DNA of 64,000 nt from Cryobacterium psychrophilum (GCF_004365915.1 NZ_SODI01000001.1:1922001-1986000), one strand, 5' to 3'; shown: positions 29,353 through 39,485, counted from the first letter of the stretch. The notes: a model not told the origin generated them from the letters alone. Numbers and translations: made by a program.

Positions 29353-30390
29353 TCAACCGATCGTCTGTACCGTGGGCTCGTACTCGTCGAGGGTGTCGGT
29401 CTGGAAGCCCCTTTGCACGGCCTTGAGTTCCTCCCAGTCGATGTTCACAATCGACTGCCCGTCGGGCGAGGTTCCTGTGCCGAGCGTTGGCATCGTGAAG
29501 AACGTGACGTCGCCCACCCGAACGTCGCGCAACTCCAGGCCGAGACCGGCCAAATAGGAAGAGTTGAGGCCGTCGTCGACGGCGAGGAAGGGCGCCACCG
29601 CACCGACGAGGCCGCTAATCTTGCCGGGGTCGGTCAGTGTCTCCGCGCTCAGCGTTTGCGTCAGCACAGCCTTGATGAAGGCCTGCTGGTTCCGCGTGCG
29701 CTGGAAGTCACCGTCTTTGAAGGATTTCCGTTCACGCACGAAGTCGAGGGCCTGGGTGCCGTTCACGTGCTGAAGACCCTGGGAGAATTGGTGCCCGCCC
29801 CTGGTGAAGGGCACCTGGCTGTTGACATCGACGCCGCCGAGCGCATCCGTGATGCCCTTGAAGCCGGTGAAGTCCACAATGGCCACGTGGTCGATCCGCG
29901 CCCCGAGAACCCCTTCGATGGTTTCAATAGCCAGCGGAACACCACCGTAGGAGAGCGCCGCGTTGATTTTCGCCTTGCCGCGCCCGGGGATATCGAGCCA
30001 ACTGTCGCGCACGATCGACATGACGTAGATGTTCTTTCGATCGGCCGGAATGTGCGCGACCATGATCATGTCTGAGCGCTGCCCGGTCATGTCCGCGAGT
30101 GAGCCGTTGTTCTTGCCGCGGGTATCTGAGCCGAGCAGCAGGATGTTCTGTGCCTTGCTGGCGTCGCCGGTGAGCGCAGCCGGTCGCTTGTCGAAGTTCG
30201 TGGGGAAGGGGTCGACGATCTTCTCCGCGCTGTCGAAGGTGTTGCTGAGCGTCCAGGCGTAGAGGCCGACGGTGCCGCCCACGAGGACCACGACCGCGGC
30301 GATGGCGATTAGCGCGATCTGCCAGCCGTTCCTCTTGCGGGGAGGTGCCGGCTTCTGCGCGGAGCCGAGGCTCGAAAAGATATCAGTCAC
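29353..30390 (-). CDS. LytR-CpsA-Psr (LCP) family cell-envelope ligase
   Basis: 345 aa with one N-terminal membrane helix (about 22-44) after a Lys/Arg-rich tail, then the extracellular LCP domain: ILLLGSDTRG, RSDMIMVAH, SIVRDSWLDIPG, KINAALSYGG, DFVRERKSFKDGDFQRTRNQQ. LCP enzymes transfer undecaprenyl-linked glycopolymers to peptidoglycan; the Asp and Arg residues in these motifs bind pyrophosphate. I favour the GTG at 30390; a TTG 45 bases upstream would add an atypical leader. Confidence 0.9.
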   Translation of the reverse strand: MTDIFSSLGSAQKPAPPRKRNGWQIALIAIAAVVVLVGGTVGLYAWTLSNTFDSAEKIVDPFPTNFDKRPAALTGDASKAQNILLLGSDTRGKNNGSLADMTGQRSDMIMVAHIPADRKNIYVMSIVRDSWLDIPGRGKAKINAALSYGGVPLAIETIEGVLGARIDHVAIVDFTGFKGITDALGGVDVNSQVPFTRGGHQFSQGLQHVNGTQALDFVRERKSFKDGDFQRTRNQQAFIKAVLTQTLSAETLTDPGKISGLVGAVAPFLAVDDGLNSSYLAGLGLELRDVRVGDVTFFTMPTLGTGTSPDGQSIVNIDWEELKAVQRGFQTDTLDEYEPTVQTIG

Positions 30391-30610
30391 TAGGGTCGTC
30401 CCAATCCAAGGTAGGTCCAGCCAGCGCCGCGCCAAGCGAACGCGCTCCGAGCGGCCGCGTCGAGCGTGTTTCCTTCATTCACGATCGTAGTAGCGCGCAC
30501 GAGAAGCGCCGCCCAGACCGGGACAAGTTCGTGAAATTCGGGCTACTCGGCCACGTGACGAGTATCACGGCACCCGCGCTGGGCAGGGTCCTCCAGGCTG
30601 GTTGAGTACG

Positions 30611-30922
30611 TCAATTTATGACGATTGGCCAAATCCACCATGTCCGGTGGAAGCGTCCTCGACCAGTCGGTCCTATTTTCAGCTTTTCTTCGATGAGGTC
30701 GTCCACGAAACATTCCACGGAGATCCGGTACGCTTCGATGGTTTTTGGAGACAGCGCCCTGAATTTGGGCATGCATTCATGCAAGTAGTTCCGGGCATAC
30801 CCCTCAGAAATTCGGGGTCGCGTTGCTGATATCTCGTTGCATTCGATTCCCATCACGTATGCGCGATCATTCAGACCGATCAACGGGACCAGCTTGTCGA
30901 GCGTGCGTGCCCGTGCGGCCAA
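30611..30922 (-). CDS. Small protein of unknown function, possibly a recombinase remnant
   Basis: 103 aa from a TTG, or 80 aa from the ATG of [10 protein letters not shown]. The segment [20 protein letters not shown] resembles the N-terminal core-binding domain of tyrosine recombinases, but no catalytic domain follows before the stop. Codon use is less GC-biased than in neighbours, which suggests acquired or decayed DNA. It sits between the LCP gene and the DUF222/HNH gene. Confidence 0.35.
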   Translation of the reverse strand: MAARARTLDKLVPLIGLNDRAYVMGIECNEISATRPRISEGYARNYLHECMPKFRALSPKTIEAYRISVECFVDDLIEEKLKIGPTGRGRFHRTWWIWPIVIN

Positions 30923-30936
30923 TCGACCGGTCTTTC

Positions 30937-32415
30937 TTAGAAGGGGGTGTCGGTGGCGTAGGTGAGGGGTTGGGCCCAGTGGTCGATTCGGGGTTTTTTG
31001 ACCGGGGGTGGGGTGAGGTCTGGGGGTAGGAGTGGTGGCCGGATTCTGCTGGCGGGGTGGGTGGCGTAGTGTTTGCCGGCGGGGCTGGTCCAGGTGAGGG
31101 TTCCCTGGTCGTTTTGGCTCACGTCCCAGCCGGTTTCGTGCTTGAGTTTGTGCGATCGGCCGCAGAGCGCGGCGAGGTTGCTGAAGGTGGTTTCACCGCC
31201 GAACTGCCATGCCGTGGTGTGGTCCATGTCGCAGTGCCGGGCGCTTCTGTTGCAGCCGACGAAACGGCAGGTCTCGTCGCGCACCTCCAGGTAGCGACGG
31301 AGGGCTTTGGGCACCCGGTAGGTGTCGCGGCCGAAGGAGAGCATCGCGCCGGTCTCGGGGTGGATGAGGATGCGGTGAAACCCGGTGGCAGTGCCGGCGA
31401 GTCGGCGTGCGGTCTCGGGGTCGATCGGCCCGAATCCTTCGAGCATGGCGGGTTCGTCGCCTTTGCCCATCAGGGTGAGGATGGGGATGGTGACGTACAC
31501 GTTGCCGACGACGCCGGCGCCGAGCCCGGTTTCGGTGACGCCCTTCAGCAGCAGGTCGACGGCCACGTCGCAGCGCAGCTGCGGCAGGGTGCGCTCCTCA
31601 CCGGTGACGCGGAGGCTGCGCGCCATCGCTTCGACCCGGTCGTTGATGGCGCTGGCATCATCGTTGGTCAGGGTCATTTCGAGGTACGCCATGCCGTCAC
31701 GGGCCGGATGCACCCCGAAACAGCGGTCTTTGACGGCGGTGGTGTGCCGGGCCCGGCTTGTCTCCGGGTGGGAGAGTTCCCGCAGGGTGATGGCCTTCTT
31801 CTTCAGTTGCGGCACCGTGAGGGTCTCGGCGTCGGTGAGCACCTCCGTCTCGTAAGTGTCCATCGCTGAGTCGGGCAACGCTAGGGCGTTGTCGATGATG
31901 ACCTGCGCGTGCCGGTAACTGATGTCCCCGTCCAGCAGCGCCCGGTGTGTGCGCGGCAGGTTGTACTGGAGCAGCTCACTCTCGGTGAGCAGGTTCCGCG
32001 CGGATCCCTCGGGAAGCTTCAGCAGGGCGGCGAGCTCGGCGATGAATCCTTCGTGTGCGGCCGTCGCATCGGACCACTGAAACTCGGTGAGGTCGTGCGA
32101 CCCGTTGGGCCGCCCGGACTGCGCGGTGCTCGTTGTCCACCGGTGCGCGTCCGCGATGACGACCGCGCGGGCGGCGTGAGCCATGTTGATCAGCCGGTCG
32201 AACGCGGTAATACTGTCGAGTAGTACGGCCTGGGCGTTGTCGATCACCCGGCGAATGCGCGCAACGTCAGACGGACGAACGTCACCGTTCGTAATGGCCA
32301 GCATTGGCTTCACCGGGGTCGTCAGGGGTGTCGGGTCGGGTGCAGTTGCGGGTGTGTCGGGCGGGACGGGGCCCGCGGCATCCTCTTCTGGAGGCACTTC
32401 TTCGTTGTTCTCCAT
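30937..32415 (-). CDS. DUF222 / HNH endonuclease (13E12-repeat type)
   Basis: 492 aa. The N-terminal two-thirds is the DUF222 helical domain ([29 protein letters not shown]). The C-terminal HNH nuclease is recognisable in [17 protein letters not shown], with [12 protein letters not shown] completing the metal site, then a Pro-rich tail. This family is multi-copy in many actinobacterial genomes and often tied to mobile or repeated sequences; its role is unproven. The ATG at 32415 is preferred to an upstream TTG. Confidence 0.9.
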   Translation of the reverse strand: MENNEEVPPEEDAAGPVPPDTPATAPDPTPLTTPVKPMLAITNGDVRPSDVARIRRVIDNAQAVLLDSITAFDRLINMAHAARAVVIADAHRWTTSTAQSGRPNGSHDLTEFQWSDATAAHEGFIAELAALLKLPEGSARNLLTESELLQYNLPRTHRALLDGDISYRHAQVIIDNALALPDSAMDTYETEVLTDAETLTVPQLKKKAITLRELSHPETSRARHTTAVKDRCFGVHPARDGMAYLEMTLTNDDASAINDRVEAMARSLRVTGEERTLPQLRCDVAVDLLLKGVTETGLGAGVVGNVYVTIPILTLMGKGDEPAMLEGFGPIDPETARRLAGTATGFHRILIHPETGAMLSFGRDTYRVPKALRRYLEVRDETCRFVGCNRSARHCDMDHTTAWQFGGETTFSNLAALCGRSHKLKHETGWDVSQNDQGTLTWTSPAGKHYATHPASRIRPPLLPPDLTPPPVKKPRIDHWAQPLTYATDTPF

Positions 32416-32508
32416 AACCCAATTCAAGCAGACACCACCGACATTCCTGATTCCTGCTCAGGTTCCGATTCCACGAGTGTGGGGGCGTGGCGAGATTGTC
32501 TTGCGGGG

Positions 32509-32540
32509 TCTCGACAGGTCTTGGATCGAGCCTGTCGAGA
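32509..32540. repeat. REP-like inverted repeat
   Basis: Arms TCTCGACAGG and CCTGTCGAGA, perfectly complementary, with a 12-base spacer. A GTGGGGGCGTGGCGAG direct repeat flanks it on both sides (32479-32494 and 32584-32599). Palindromes of the TCGACAGGCTCGA style recur between genes in related actinobacteria. Confidence 0.75.
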
Positions 32541-32648
32541 TTTCGACCAGCGAAGGGGTGGCGTTCCTGAGTTCGGCTCACGCGTGGGGGCGTGGCGAGG
32601 GCAGCGCACAGGGCGGGGCAGTAGCGTGGCAGGGAACGAGGAGAGCAG

Positions 32649-33503
32649 ATGACGGTAGTAATTGCGGGATGCGGCGACCTGGGCATTGAGGTCGGGCTGC
32701 GATTCGCGGAGCTCGGCCACCGCGTCATGGGGTTGCGTCGAAACATCGACCGGCTCCCGGCGGCGATCACGGGCCAGTCGATCGATCTCACCCGGGAACA
32801 ACCGATTCTGCCCGCCGACACCGAACTTGTCGTCGTGGCCATCGCGGCCGGCAGCCCCACCGTAGATGCGTACCGCGCCGCTTACGTTGACGGACTGCGC
32901 CACGTACTCGACGCCCTCGACGCCCTCGACGGCAGGGCACCGCGCCGCGTTCTTCTTGTTTCCTCGACCGCCGTGTACGACATCAACGACGCCAGCTGGG
33001 TCGATGAGCAAACCCCGGCGAACCCGAAACCGGGCACCGACACCGTTCTTCTCGAGGCCGAACGGATGCTGCACGCGCGTATTCCCACTGCCACCGTCTT
33101 GAGGTTGTCGGGCATCTACGGCCCCGGACGCGAGCGCCTGATCACGCAGGTACGCGAGGGGAAAGCCACCGTGTCCGCCGCATCCCGGCACACCAACCGG
33201 ATTCACCGGGACGATGCGGCCGCCGCGATCGTGCATCTGCTGACCAGAGACGAAGCCCCCGCTCCCCTGTATCTCGGCGTTGACCATGCCCCCATTCTCA
33301 TGAACGACGTGGTGACGTTTCTGGCCGCGGAGCTCGGCCTCCCCCAGCCGAGCGTCAATGACGCCCCCAGCTCCAGTCAGCGGGGCGGCGACAAGCGCCT
33401 CAGCAACCGACTCCTGCTCGAAACGGGCTTCACCTTCAGCTTCCCCACATACCAGGAGGGCTACCGAGCGCTGCTCGACGGCCGCGGAACCCGTCACACC
33501 TGA
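32649..33503 (+). CDS. NAD-dependent epimerase/dehydratase-like (SDR, YeeZ-type) protein
   Basis: A 284-aa extended Rossmann protein. The dinucleotide-binding motif is at the start (VVIAGCGDLGIEVGLRFAELG), SSTAVYD is at the position of the catalytic Ser, and LRLSGIYGPGRE follows. The usual YxxxK is not conserved, so it may bind NAD(P) without classic epimerase chemistry. The substrate is unknown. Confidence 0.82.
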   Translation: MTVVIAGCGDLGIEVGLRFAELGHRVMGLRRNIDRLPAAITGQSIDLTREQPILPADTELVVVAIAAGSPTVDAYRAAYVDGLRHVLDALDALDGRAPRRVLLVSSTAVYDINDASWVDEQTPANPKPGTDTVLLEAERMLHARIPTATVLRLSGIYGPGRERLITQVREGKATVSAASRHTNRIHRDDAAAAIVHLLTRDEAPAPLYLGVDHAPILMNDVVTFLAAELGLPQPSVNDAPSSSQRGGDKRLSNRLLLETGFTFSFPTYQEGYRALLDGRGTRHT

Positions 33504-33550
33504 CCCACGGCGCAGTAAGAGGCGCATGGGGCGCAGTCCGCACAGGCGTG

Positions 33551-33583
33551 GCAGCGCACTCGGCGCACGCAGCGCACTCGGCG
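33551..33583 (+). repeat. 15-bp direct repeat (18-bp period) between genes
   Basis: GCAGCGCACTCGGCG occurs at 33551-33565 and 33569-33583 in the 279-bp gap upstream of the DUF4383 gene. No gene is visible in this gap. Confidence 0.6.
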
Positions 33584-33782
33584 GAGGGGCACGCCTGACG
33601 CAGGGGCACGCCGGGGCAGGGATACGCCGACGATGGCTTCACGGTGATTTCATGCCGGGCAGCGCCGGTGCGCCGCACACCGATTTCGCTCGATACACAG
33701 CCAATTCCAATCCGAGTCGACTGGACCTCCGAACAGATAGCAAGCCACGGGTTCGCCGTGACATCTACAGGAGGCAATCAAC

Positions 33783-34199
33783 ATGTCTAAATCACCCAAC
33801 CGCCTCATCGCGTCCATCGTCGGTGCGGTCTATCTGCTCGTCGGCCTGCTGGGCTTCGCCTACACCGGAGGCGTCAACTTCGTGGCCACCTCGGGTGGGC
33901 TCATCCTCGGAGTCTTCGAGGTCAACCCGCTCCACAACGTCGCCCACCTGCTCATCGGGGCCGCCCTGCTGATCGCGGGCCTGTCGAGCGTTTCCGCAGC
34001 GAAGGCCACGAACACCACCATCGGTGCCGTGTACCTGCTTCTCGGTATCGTCGGGTTCTTCCTCGTGGGAACGGGTCTCAACATCCTGGCCCTCAACACG
34101 GCTGACCACTTCCTGCACCTCGCCAGCGCCCTCGTGCTACTCGGCGCCGGGCTCGGAGCGGACAAGCGCGTGACGTCCAGGACGTCGGTCACCGTCTAA
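33783..34199 (+). CDS. DUF4383 membrane protein
   Basis: 138 aa, four predicted membrane helices. Family signatures are VGAVYLLVGLLGF, NPLHNVAHLLIGAALL and TADHFLHLASALVLL, the last two carrying the conserved His residues. The function of the family is unknown. The start has a strong ribosome site (AGGAGG, eight bases upstream). It is followed by another small membrane protein after 34 bp. Confidence 0.9.
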   Translation: MSKSPNRLIASIVGAVYLLVGLLGFAYTGGVNFVATSGGLILGVFEVNPLHNVAHLLIGAALLIAGLSSVSAAKATNTTIGAVYLLLGIVGFFLVGTGLNILALNTADHFLHLASALVLLGAGLGADKRVTSRTSVTV

Positions 34200-34233
34200 C
34201 CTCGCCGTTCACCAACCCTGGAAGGGAGCCCCC

Positions 34234-34791
34234 GTGGCCCCGACTATCCGTCTTCTGCTCGCCTTCTCTGCCATCGGTGCCGGACTGATACACCTCGCCG
34301 TCGGCGCCGGAGCTCCCTTCCCCCTGTCGGTTCTGCTGGTCGGGTTCGGCATCGCCGAGCTTGGCTGGGCGGTGGCGACGCTGTCAACGGGCCGCATCGT
34401 TCTGCCCCGCCTCATGCTGGGCGGCGCGCTCGTTCCCGTCGCGGTCTGGGCCGCGACGGCCACCCTCGGGAGCGGCCTCGGCGTATCGGCACAGGCCACC
34501 GGCCTTCCGCTGTTCCCGATGTTCATCGCCTCGCTGTTCAACATCTTCCTGGCCGTCACCCTCGCCGTCATCGCCCGGAAAGCAGCAAGCGGCTTGGGAA
34601 AGTCGATCGAATCGGCAAAACCGGCGGGGTGGAAGTTCGCCACCGCCCTGGTCCTGGGCGGAGTCATCTTCTCCGGACTCACCACGCTGGCACTGGCCGC
34701 GACGAATGCCGGGCTCTATGCCGTTCCCCACGGGTCGCACTCGGTCCCCGGGCTGGAGTTCCTCGAATCCGACGCCCACGCGGGTCACTGA
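34234..34791 (+). CDS. Hypothetical multi-span membrane protein with His-rich tail
   Basis: 185 aa with about five or six membrane segments and the C-terminal HSVPGLEFLESDAHAGH. The GTG start has GGAAGGGAG upstream. It is probably co-transcribed with the DUF4383 gene. I do not recognise a family; the His cluster could bind a metal. Confidence 0.75.
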   Translation: MAPTIRLLLAFSAIGAGLIHLAVGAGAPFPLSVLLVGFGIAELGWAVATLSTGRIVLPRLMLGGALVPVAVWAATATLGSGLGVSAQATGLPLFPMFIASLFNIFLAVTLAVIARKAASGLGKSIESAKPAGWKFATALVLGGVIFSGLTTLALAATNAGLYAVPHGSHSVPGLEFLESDAHAGH

Positions 34792-34819
34792 CCGAGAACA
34801 GCAGATCCAGGTGCCGGTA

Positions 34820-36127
34820 CTACGAAGCCGGGTTCAGCTCGGGGGCCGCACTCGGCGGGATGTTCATGAAACGCTGCACGTTCTCGTCCACAATGATGTC
34901 GCTCGGCCGCAGCGGCCGGGTCAGGTACAACCCATCCAGGCTCGTGAGCCGACTCAGTGCCACGTAGGTCTGCCCGGGACTGAAGACCCGGGAGCCGAGG
35001 TCGACGATGGCCCGCTCGTAGGTGGCGCCCTGTGACTTATGAATCGTCACGGCCCAGGCCAGTCGCAGCGGAAACTGCGTGAATTCCGCGACAACATCCT
35101 TGCTGAGCTTCTTCGTGGCCGCGTTGTAGGTGTACTTGTACTTCTCCCACACGACGGGCTCCACCTCGTGGGTCTCCCCGTCAATGTCAACGAAAACCGT
35201 CGAGTCGACCTTGGTGACGGTGCCGATCGTGCCGTTCACCCAGCGCGGCCCGCCGTCGAGCGGCGAGTCATTGCGCAGGAACATCACCTGCGCCCCCACC
35301 TTCAACTCGAGCACCTCGTCCGCCGGGAACGTGCGACCGCCGAAGTCGCCCGTCACGTCGGCCTTGGCGGTGAGCGATTTACCCGACAGTCGTTTCAGGG
35401 CGGATGCGTTGATGCGGTTCACGGAGTCGTTACGCGTTGCCAGGGTAATGACACCCTCGGTGGGAGGAGTCCTGCCCCCGGCGGCATTCAGCGCCCCACC
35501 GATCTCGGGCGTGACCTGCCCGTGGCGCACGGCGTTGAGCATGAGCTTGAAGTCGGAGTCGCTCTGCCGGTGGATCTCGGTGAGTTCGAAGATGCGCAGA
35601 TCCGCGTCTTGCCAGATCTTGGCATCGAAGAACCACATGGAGCGGTAATGGTCCGCGAAGTAGGCCCGCTCCTCCGGTCCGCCGGGCACCGGTGCCAGCT
35701 GGTACGGGTCGCCGAACAGTACGATCTGCACGCCGCCAAAGGTGTCGTGCGGGCGCTGACGGGCCTGGCGCAGGCTCCGATCAATCGCATCCATCAGGTC
35801 GGCGTTCACCATGGAGACCTCGTCAATGACGAGGGTGTCGATGGTGTTGAGCAGCTTACGGACCTGGTCGTTCTGGTCGATGGGGCTGTCCGCGATCACC
35901 CCGATCGGCAGCCGAAACAGGGAGTGCAGGGTTTGTCCGCCGACGTTCAGCGCGGCAACGCCGGTGGGCGCCGCGATCACGATCTGCTTGCTCGTGTTCC
36001 ACGACAGGTGGTTGAGCAGCGTCGACTTTCCGGTGCCGGCCCGGCCGGTGACGAACACGTTCTGGCGGGTGCCCTCAATGGCCGCGAAGACGGCGGCCTG
36101 CTCGCGGGACAGTGGAATATCAGACAC
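34820..36127 (-). CDS. PIF1-like AAA+ ATP-dependent DNA helicase
   Basis: A 435-aa superfamily 1B helicase. Walker A GRAGTGKST is at about 28-36, Walker B is DTLVIDEVSMV, then FGDPYQLAPV, LTEIHRQ and the late motif VTIHKSQGATYERAIVDLG. PIF1/RecD2-type enzymes unwind 5' to 3' and act on replication or recombination intermediates. It is convergent with the His-tail membrane protein and divergent from the next gene. Confidence 0.92.
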   Translation of the reverse strand: MSDIPLSREQAAVFAAIEGTRQNVFVTGRAGTGKSTLLNHLSWNTSKQIVIAAPTGVAALNVGGQTLHSLFRLPIGVIADSPIDQNDQVRKLLNTIDTLVIDEVSMVNADLMDAIDRSLRQARQRPHDTFGGVQIVLFGDPYQLAPVPGGPEERAYFADHYRSMWFFDAKIWQDADLRIFELTEIHRQSDSDFKLMLNAVRHGQVTPEIGGALNAAGGRTPPTEGVITLATRNDSVNRINASALKRLSGKSLTAKADVTGDFGGRTFPADEVLELKVGAQVMFLRNDSPLDGGPRWVNGTIGTVTKVDSTVFVDIDGETHEVEPVVWEKYKYTYNAATKKLSKDVVAEFTQFPLRLAWAVTIHKSQGATYERAIVDLGSRVFSPGQTYVALSRLTSLDGLYLTRPLRPSDIIVDENVQRFMNIPPSAAPELNPAS

Positions 36128-36242
36128 TCAGTACTTTCGATAGAACAGAACCCGTGTGCTCAGCCACCCACGGTGACTGCAACGGGACATTCCACTGTAA
36201 CCGCCCAGCAGAGTACCCACTACTGCCCCGTAGGATATTGGA

Positions 36243-37289
36243 GTGACCCATGCCGACGAGAAGCAGCGCACTGCCCTGCTACGCGCCATACTGGCCTTCT
36301 GTGTCGTCGCCGCGGTCCTGGTGGCCGCCCTGTTCGCCACGATCGGTGCGCTCAACAAAGGCATCTACAGCGCGGGCGGCTTCGTTGGCCAGTATCTTGA
36401 CGCGCTGGCTCGCGCCGACACCGAGGGGGCTCTCGCCCTCGATGGTGTGCAGCCCACCGAAGCTCAGCTCGACGCTGCGGGGCTCCCGAGCGATCTGCCG
36501 ACAACGCTGCTGCGCGCATCCGTTCTCGGCGATCTCACCGACATTTCGCTTGCGAGCGATGTCGAGACGGAGTCGGGGTCGCACACCGTGGTGTACGACT
36601 TCAAGCTCGACGGGCGTACGTCGAGCATGCAGTTCTCCGTGGAGCCCACGGGTAAGTTCGGCGGCGTCTTCGACAGCTGGCGCTTTGCGACAAGCCCGAT
36701 CGCCGCTCTCGCCGTTTCCGTTCAGCACGAGTCGACTTTCACGGTGAATGGGCTCACCCTCGACACTCGGGCGCATGCGGTAGCGGATGCGCCGGCGTCG
36801 TTCAACAATGCGGCCACCTATCTCGCCTTCGCGCCGTCTGTCTACACATTTCAGCACGATTCGGCTCTGCTCACCGCCCCGCCGGTGGCCCTGGCGGTTA
36901 CACAGCCGGGCGTCACGGAGGTGTCGGTCGAGGCGGTACCGAACGAGGCGTTCACCCAGCAGGTTCAGGATGAACTCAATAAGTTTCTCGATACGGAGTG
37001 CGTCGCCCAAACCGTGCTGCAACCCACCGGCTGCCGATTCGGCATGGACATCAATAACAGAGTGCTCAACGCACCGACGTGGACCATCGCCGAATATCCG
37101 GTTGTCGCACTCACCCCAGGAGAGGTGGATTTCGAGATGCCGGACACGGCGGGACAGGCACACATCAACGTGAAGGTGCAGTCGCTCTTCGACGGCAGTA
37201 TCGTGACCCGCGACGAAGATGTGCCATTCACCATGGGACTCAGCGTGACCATCCAGCCAAGCGGCGCCCTGGCCATACAGCTGCACTAG
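36243..37289 (+). CDS. Membrane-anchored hypothetical extracytoplasmic protein
   Basis: 348 aa. One N-terminal membrane helix (about 13-37) is followed by an extracytoplasmic part with two beta-rich repeats. Only two cysteines (TECVAQ, GCRFG) are near each other and may form a disulfide. The family is not recognised. The GTG start lacks a ribosome site but has TAGGAT six bases before it, so a leaderless start is likely. It is convergent with the CopD-CtaG gene (18 bp apart). Confidence 0.8.
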   Translation: MTHADEKQRTALLRAILAFCVVAAVLVAALFATIGALNKGIYSAGGFVGQYLDALARADTEGALALDGVQPTEAQLDAAGLPSDLPTTLLRASVLGDLTDISLASDVETESGSHTVVYDFKLDGRTSSMQFSVEPTGKFGGVFDSWRFATSPIAALAVSVQHESTFTVNGLTLDTRAHAVADAPASFNNAATYLAFAPSVYTFQHDSALLTAPPVALAVTQPGVTEVSVEAVPNEAFTQQVQDELNKFLDTECVAQTVLQPTGCRFGMDINNRVLNAPTWTIAEYPVVALTPGEVDFEMPDTAGQAHINVKVQSLFDGSIVTRDEDVPFTMGLSVTIQPSGALAIQLH

Positions 37290-37307
37290 TGCGGGTCGGT
37301 TCGCCCG

Positions 37308-39284
37308 CTACTGGTCGCGGGCCGCCATGCGGGACAACCGTGCGTTGTATTCGGTGAGTTCGGCCTCGTGGGTGCGGTCGGCGTTGCGGTCGAGTCGCTT
37401 CGTCTCCTTGGCGTCGCTGCGGCTCCACTGGATCGCCACCGCAATCGCCAGGGCGATAGTGGGAAGTTCGCCGACTCCCCACGCGATGCCACCGCCCACT
37501 TGCTGGTCCTCAATGGCGCTGAGCCCCCAGGTGCGGCCCATCGCGCCGTACCAGTCGGCCAGCAGCAGCCGGGTTCCCATCATGAGGGCCACACCGAAGA
37601 AGGCGTGGAAGACCATGGTGCCAATGAGCAGCAACAGACGGAAGGCGTGCGGCAGACGGTACGGCACCGGGTCGATACCGATGAGCGACTGCACGAACAG
37701 GTAGCCGGTGATCAGAAAGTGCACCATCATCCACTGGTGACCGATGTGTTCGGTCGTTGCCCAGCTGAAAATCGGAGTGTAGTAGAACACCCACAGCGAG
37801 CCGGCAAACAGCCCTGCCGCCACGAGCGGGTTGGCGACCGTGCCCGCAAATTTCGAGTGCACAGCAAGCAGAATCCACTCGCGTCCGCCGCGGCTGCCGT
37901 CTTTGCGCTTGCGAATGGCTCTCGCTGCGAGCGTGACGGGCGCACCGGGAACAAGCAGCACGGGAACGAGCATGGTCAGCATCATGTGCATGAGCATGTG
38001 ACTGGAGAACAGGTACTCCTGGTAGACCGTAACGCCACCACTCGTGAGGTAGAAGAGCACCACGAGGCCGGTGACCCAGAATACGGATCGGTGGATCGGC
38101 CACTTGTCGCCACGGCCGCGCAGGCGGCGCACACCGGCGAGGTAGAAGAAGATACTGAAGGCGCAGAACAGCAACCACGCGAGGTCAACCTCCCACTCGG
38201 TGAAGTACCTGGCGAAGGTGAGTTCGGGCGGCAGGGGCTCGCCGGTGAGGATCTGCGCTGGCGTTGAGGTCGGCACGGCCGACGCCACGACCTGGGCAAC
38301 CGGGGTCGCCGTCCGGGCGAGCGCGGCCGCGACACCGGAGGCGAGGCCCATGAAGCCGAGTTCGGACACGACGAGCCACCAGAACCAACGCCGCTCGTGC
38401 TCGGAGCTCGAGTTGAGCCGCCTGATGAAGAAGCGCCGGTGCAGGATTCCCAAGCCACCCAACACGATCAGTGCCGCGACCTTCGCCAGCACGAGGAGTC
38501 CGTAAGGCGTGAACAAGTTCTCCCACGTGCCCACACGCAGCTCCGCGCTCACGTAGCCGGAGGCGGCCACCACGACGAACGATACGAGCGCAAGCGAGGA
38601 GTAGCGCCCGAGCACCTCACCGAGGCGGTCCTTGCCGAGGTGATTGCGCAGCACGATGATGGTCAGCAGCCCGCCGAGCCAGATGGCGGCGAACACGAGG
38701 TGCAGCCCCAGGGCCGTGATGGCCGCATTGTGCCCGGAGGCGCCTGCCGAGTGCCCCTGCTCGGCCATGGGCAGAAGGGAGAGCAGCGACACCCCGAACA
38801 CGAACACGAGCGCCGTCTGGTTGCGCACGGCAAAGCACAGAACGGTGATCAGTGCGGCGAGGAGGGTCGTGGCAAGCCACGCCTGGCCGAGCGCTATTTG
38901 GCCGAAGAACTGTCCCACTGTGGCGCTGAACCGGTCATCGAGGCTGATCGGCACGTTCGTGACCTGCAGGAACGTGAAGAAACCGGTGAAGGCCGACGTC
39001 ACGGCGAAAACGGCGGCGGATGCCGCAGCGAAGTCGAGCGCGAGCGCAAATTCGCGTGCCTTGGGAGTGAAAGCGAAGACCGCGAGCATGAGCGCACCGA
39101 TCGCGCCGGCTGCGGAGATATTGACGAGCATCTTGGAGAGGGGAAGCCCCCACCGCACGACCGGGCCCGGATCGGCGAGCAGTTGAGCGGCCGCTCCCCC
39201 GCCGACGTTGAGGGCGACAAGGGTGGACAGCAACGCGACCAGCAGCAGGACTGACGGACCGAGAACGCGGACAAAACGAGGCAC
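37308..39284 (-). CDS. CopD - CtaG (caa3-type assembly) fusion membrane protein
   Basis: 658 aa. The N-terminal half (about 1-330) is a CopD-like copper-resistance domain with eight or so helices. The C-terminal half is a cytochrome c oxidase assembly factor (CtaG/caa3 type) with HMLMHMMLTMLVPV, HFLITGYLF and the Tyr/His-rich helices. The fused protein is typical of actinobacteria and probably moves copper across the membrane toward oxidase Cu sites. Confidence 0.93.
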   Translation of the reverse strand: MPRFVRVLGPSVLLLVALLSTLVALNVGGGAAAQLLADPGPVVRWGLPLSKMLVNISAAGAIGALMLAVFAFTPKAREFALALDFAAASAAVFAVTSAFTGFFTFLQVTNVPISLDDRFSATVGQFFGQIALGQAWLATTLLAALITVLCFAVRNQTALVFVFGVSLLSLLPMAEQGHSAGASGHNAAITALGLHLVFAAIWLGGLLTIIVLRNHLGKDRLGEVLGRYSSLALVSFVVVAASGYVSAELRVGTWENLFTPYGLLVLAKVAALIVLGGLGILHRRFFIRRLNSSSEHERRWFWWLVVSELGFMGLASGVAAALARTATPVAQVVASAVPTSTPAQILTGEPLPPELTFARYFTEWEVDLAWLLFCAFSIFFYLAGVRRLRGRGDKWPIHRSVFWVTGLVVLFYLTSGGVTVYQEYLFSSHMLMHMMLTMLVPVLLVPGAPVTLAARAIRKRKDGSRGGREWILLAVHSKFAGTVANPLVAAGLFAGSLWVFYYTPIFSWATTEHIGHQWMMVHFLITGYLFVQSLIGIDPVPYRLPHAFRLLLLIGTMVFHAFFGVALMMGTRLLLADWYGAMGRTWGLSAIEDQQVGGGIAWGVGELPTIALAIAVAIQWSRSDAKETKRLDRNADRTHEAELTEYNARLSRMAARDQ

Positions 39285-39364
39285 GAGCCAATCTTAACCG
39301 CCGCACGGGTGCGGCAGCCGCACGCCCGCCGCCCCCCGGGCGTCCACTCGTCGTGCGAGCACAC

Positions 39365-39394
39365 AAAAAGGGCGCCGACCGAGGTCGACGCCCT
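39365..39394 (-). terminator. Intrinsic terminator of hup
   Basis: On the minus strand AGGGCGTCGACC pairs with GGTCGGCGCCCT (one G-T pair) and is followed by TTTTTG. It lies about 90 bp downstream of the hup stop. Confidence 0.85.
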
Positions 39395-39485
39395 GTTGTG
39401 CTCTAGGACTTCAGGGGCTACGCAGCCTTGGCTGACAATTCAGTCAGCGACACCGGAGCCTGATGAAACCGTAGTTTTTCTGAGA

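Noticed and set aside
29054..32540. Integrative element inserted at tRNA-Gly
   Set aside because: I found no direct repeat of the tRNA 3' end downstream and no intact integrase; the recombinase-like fragment alone is not enough.
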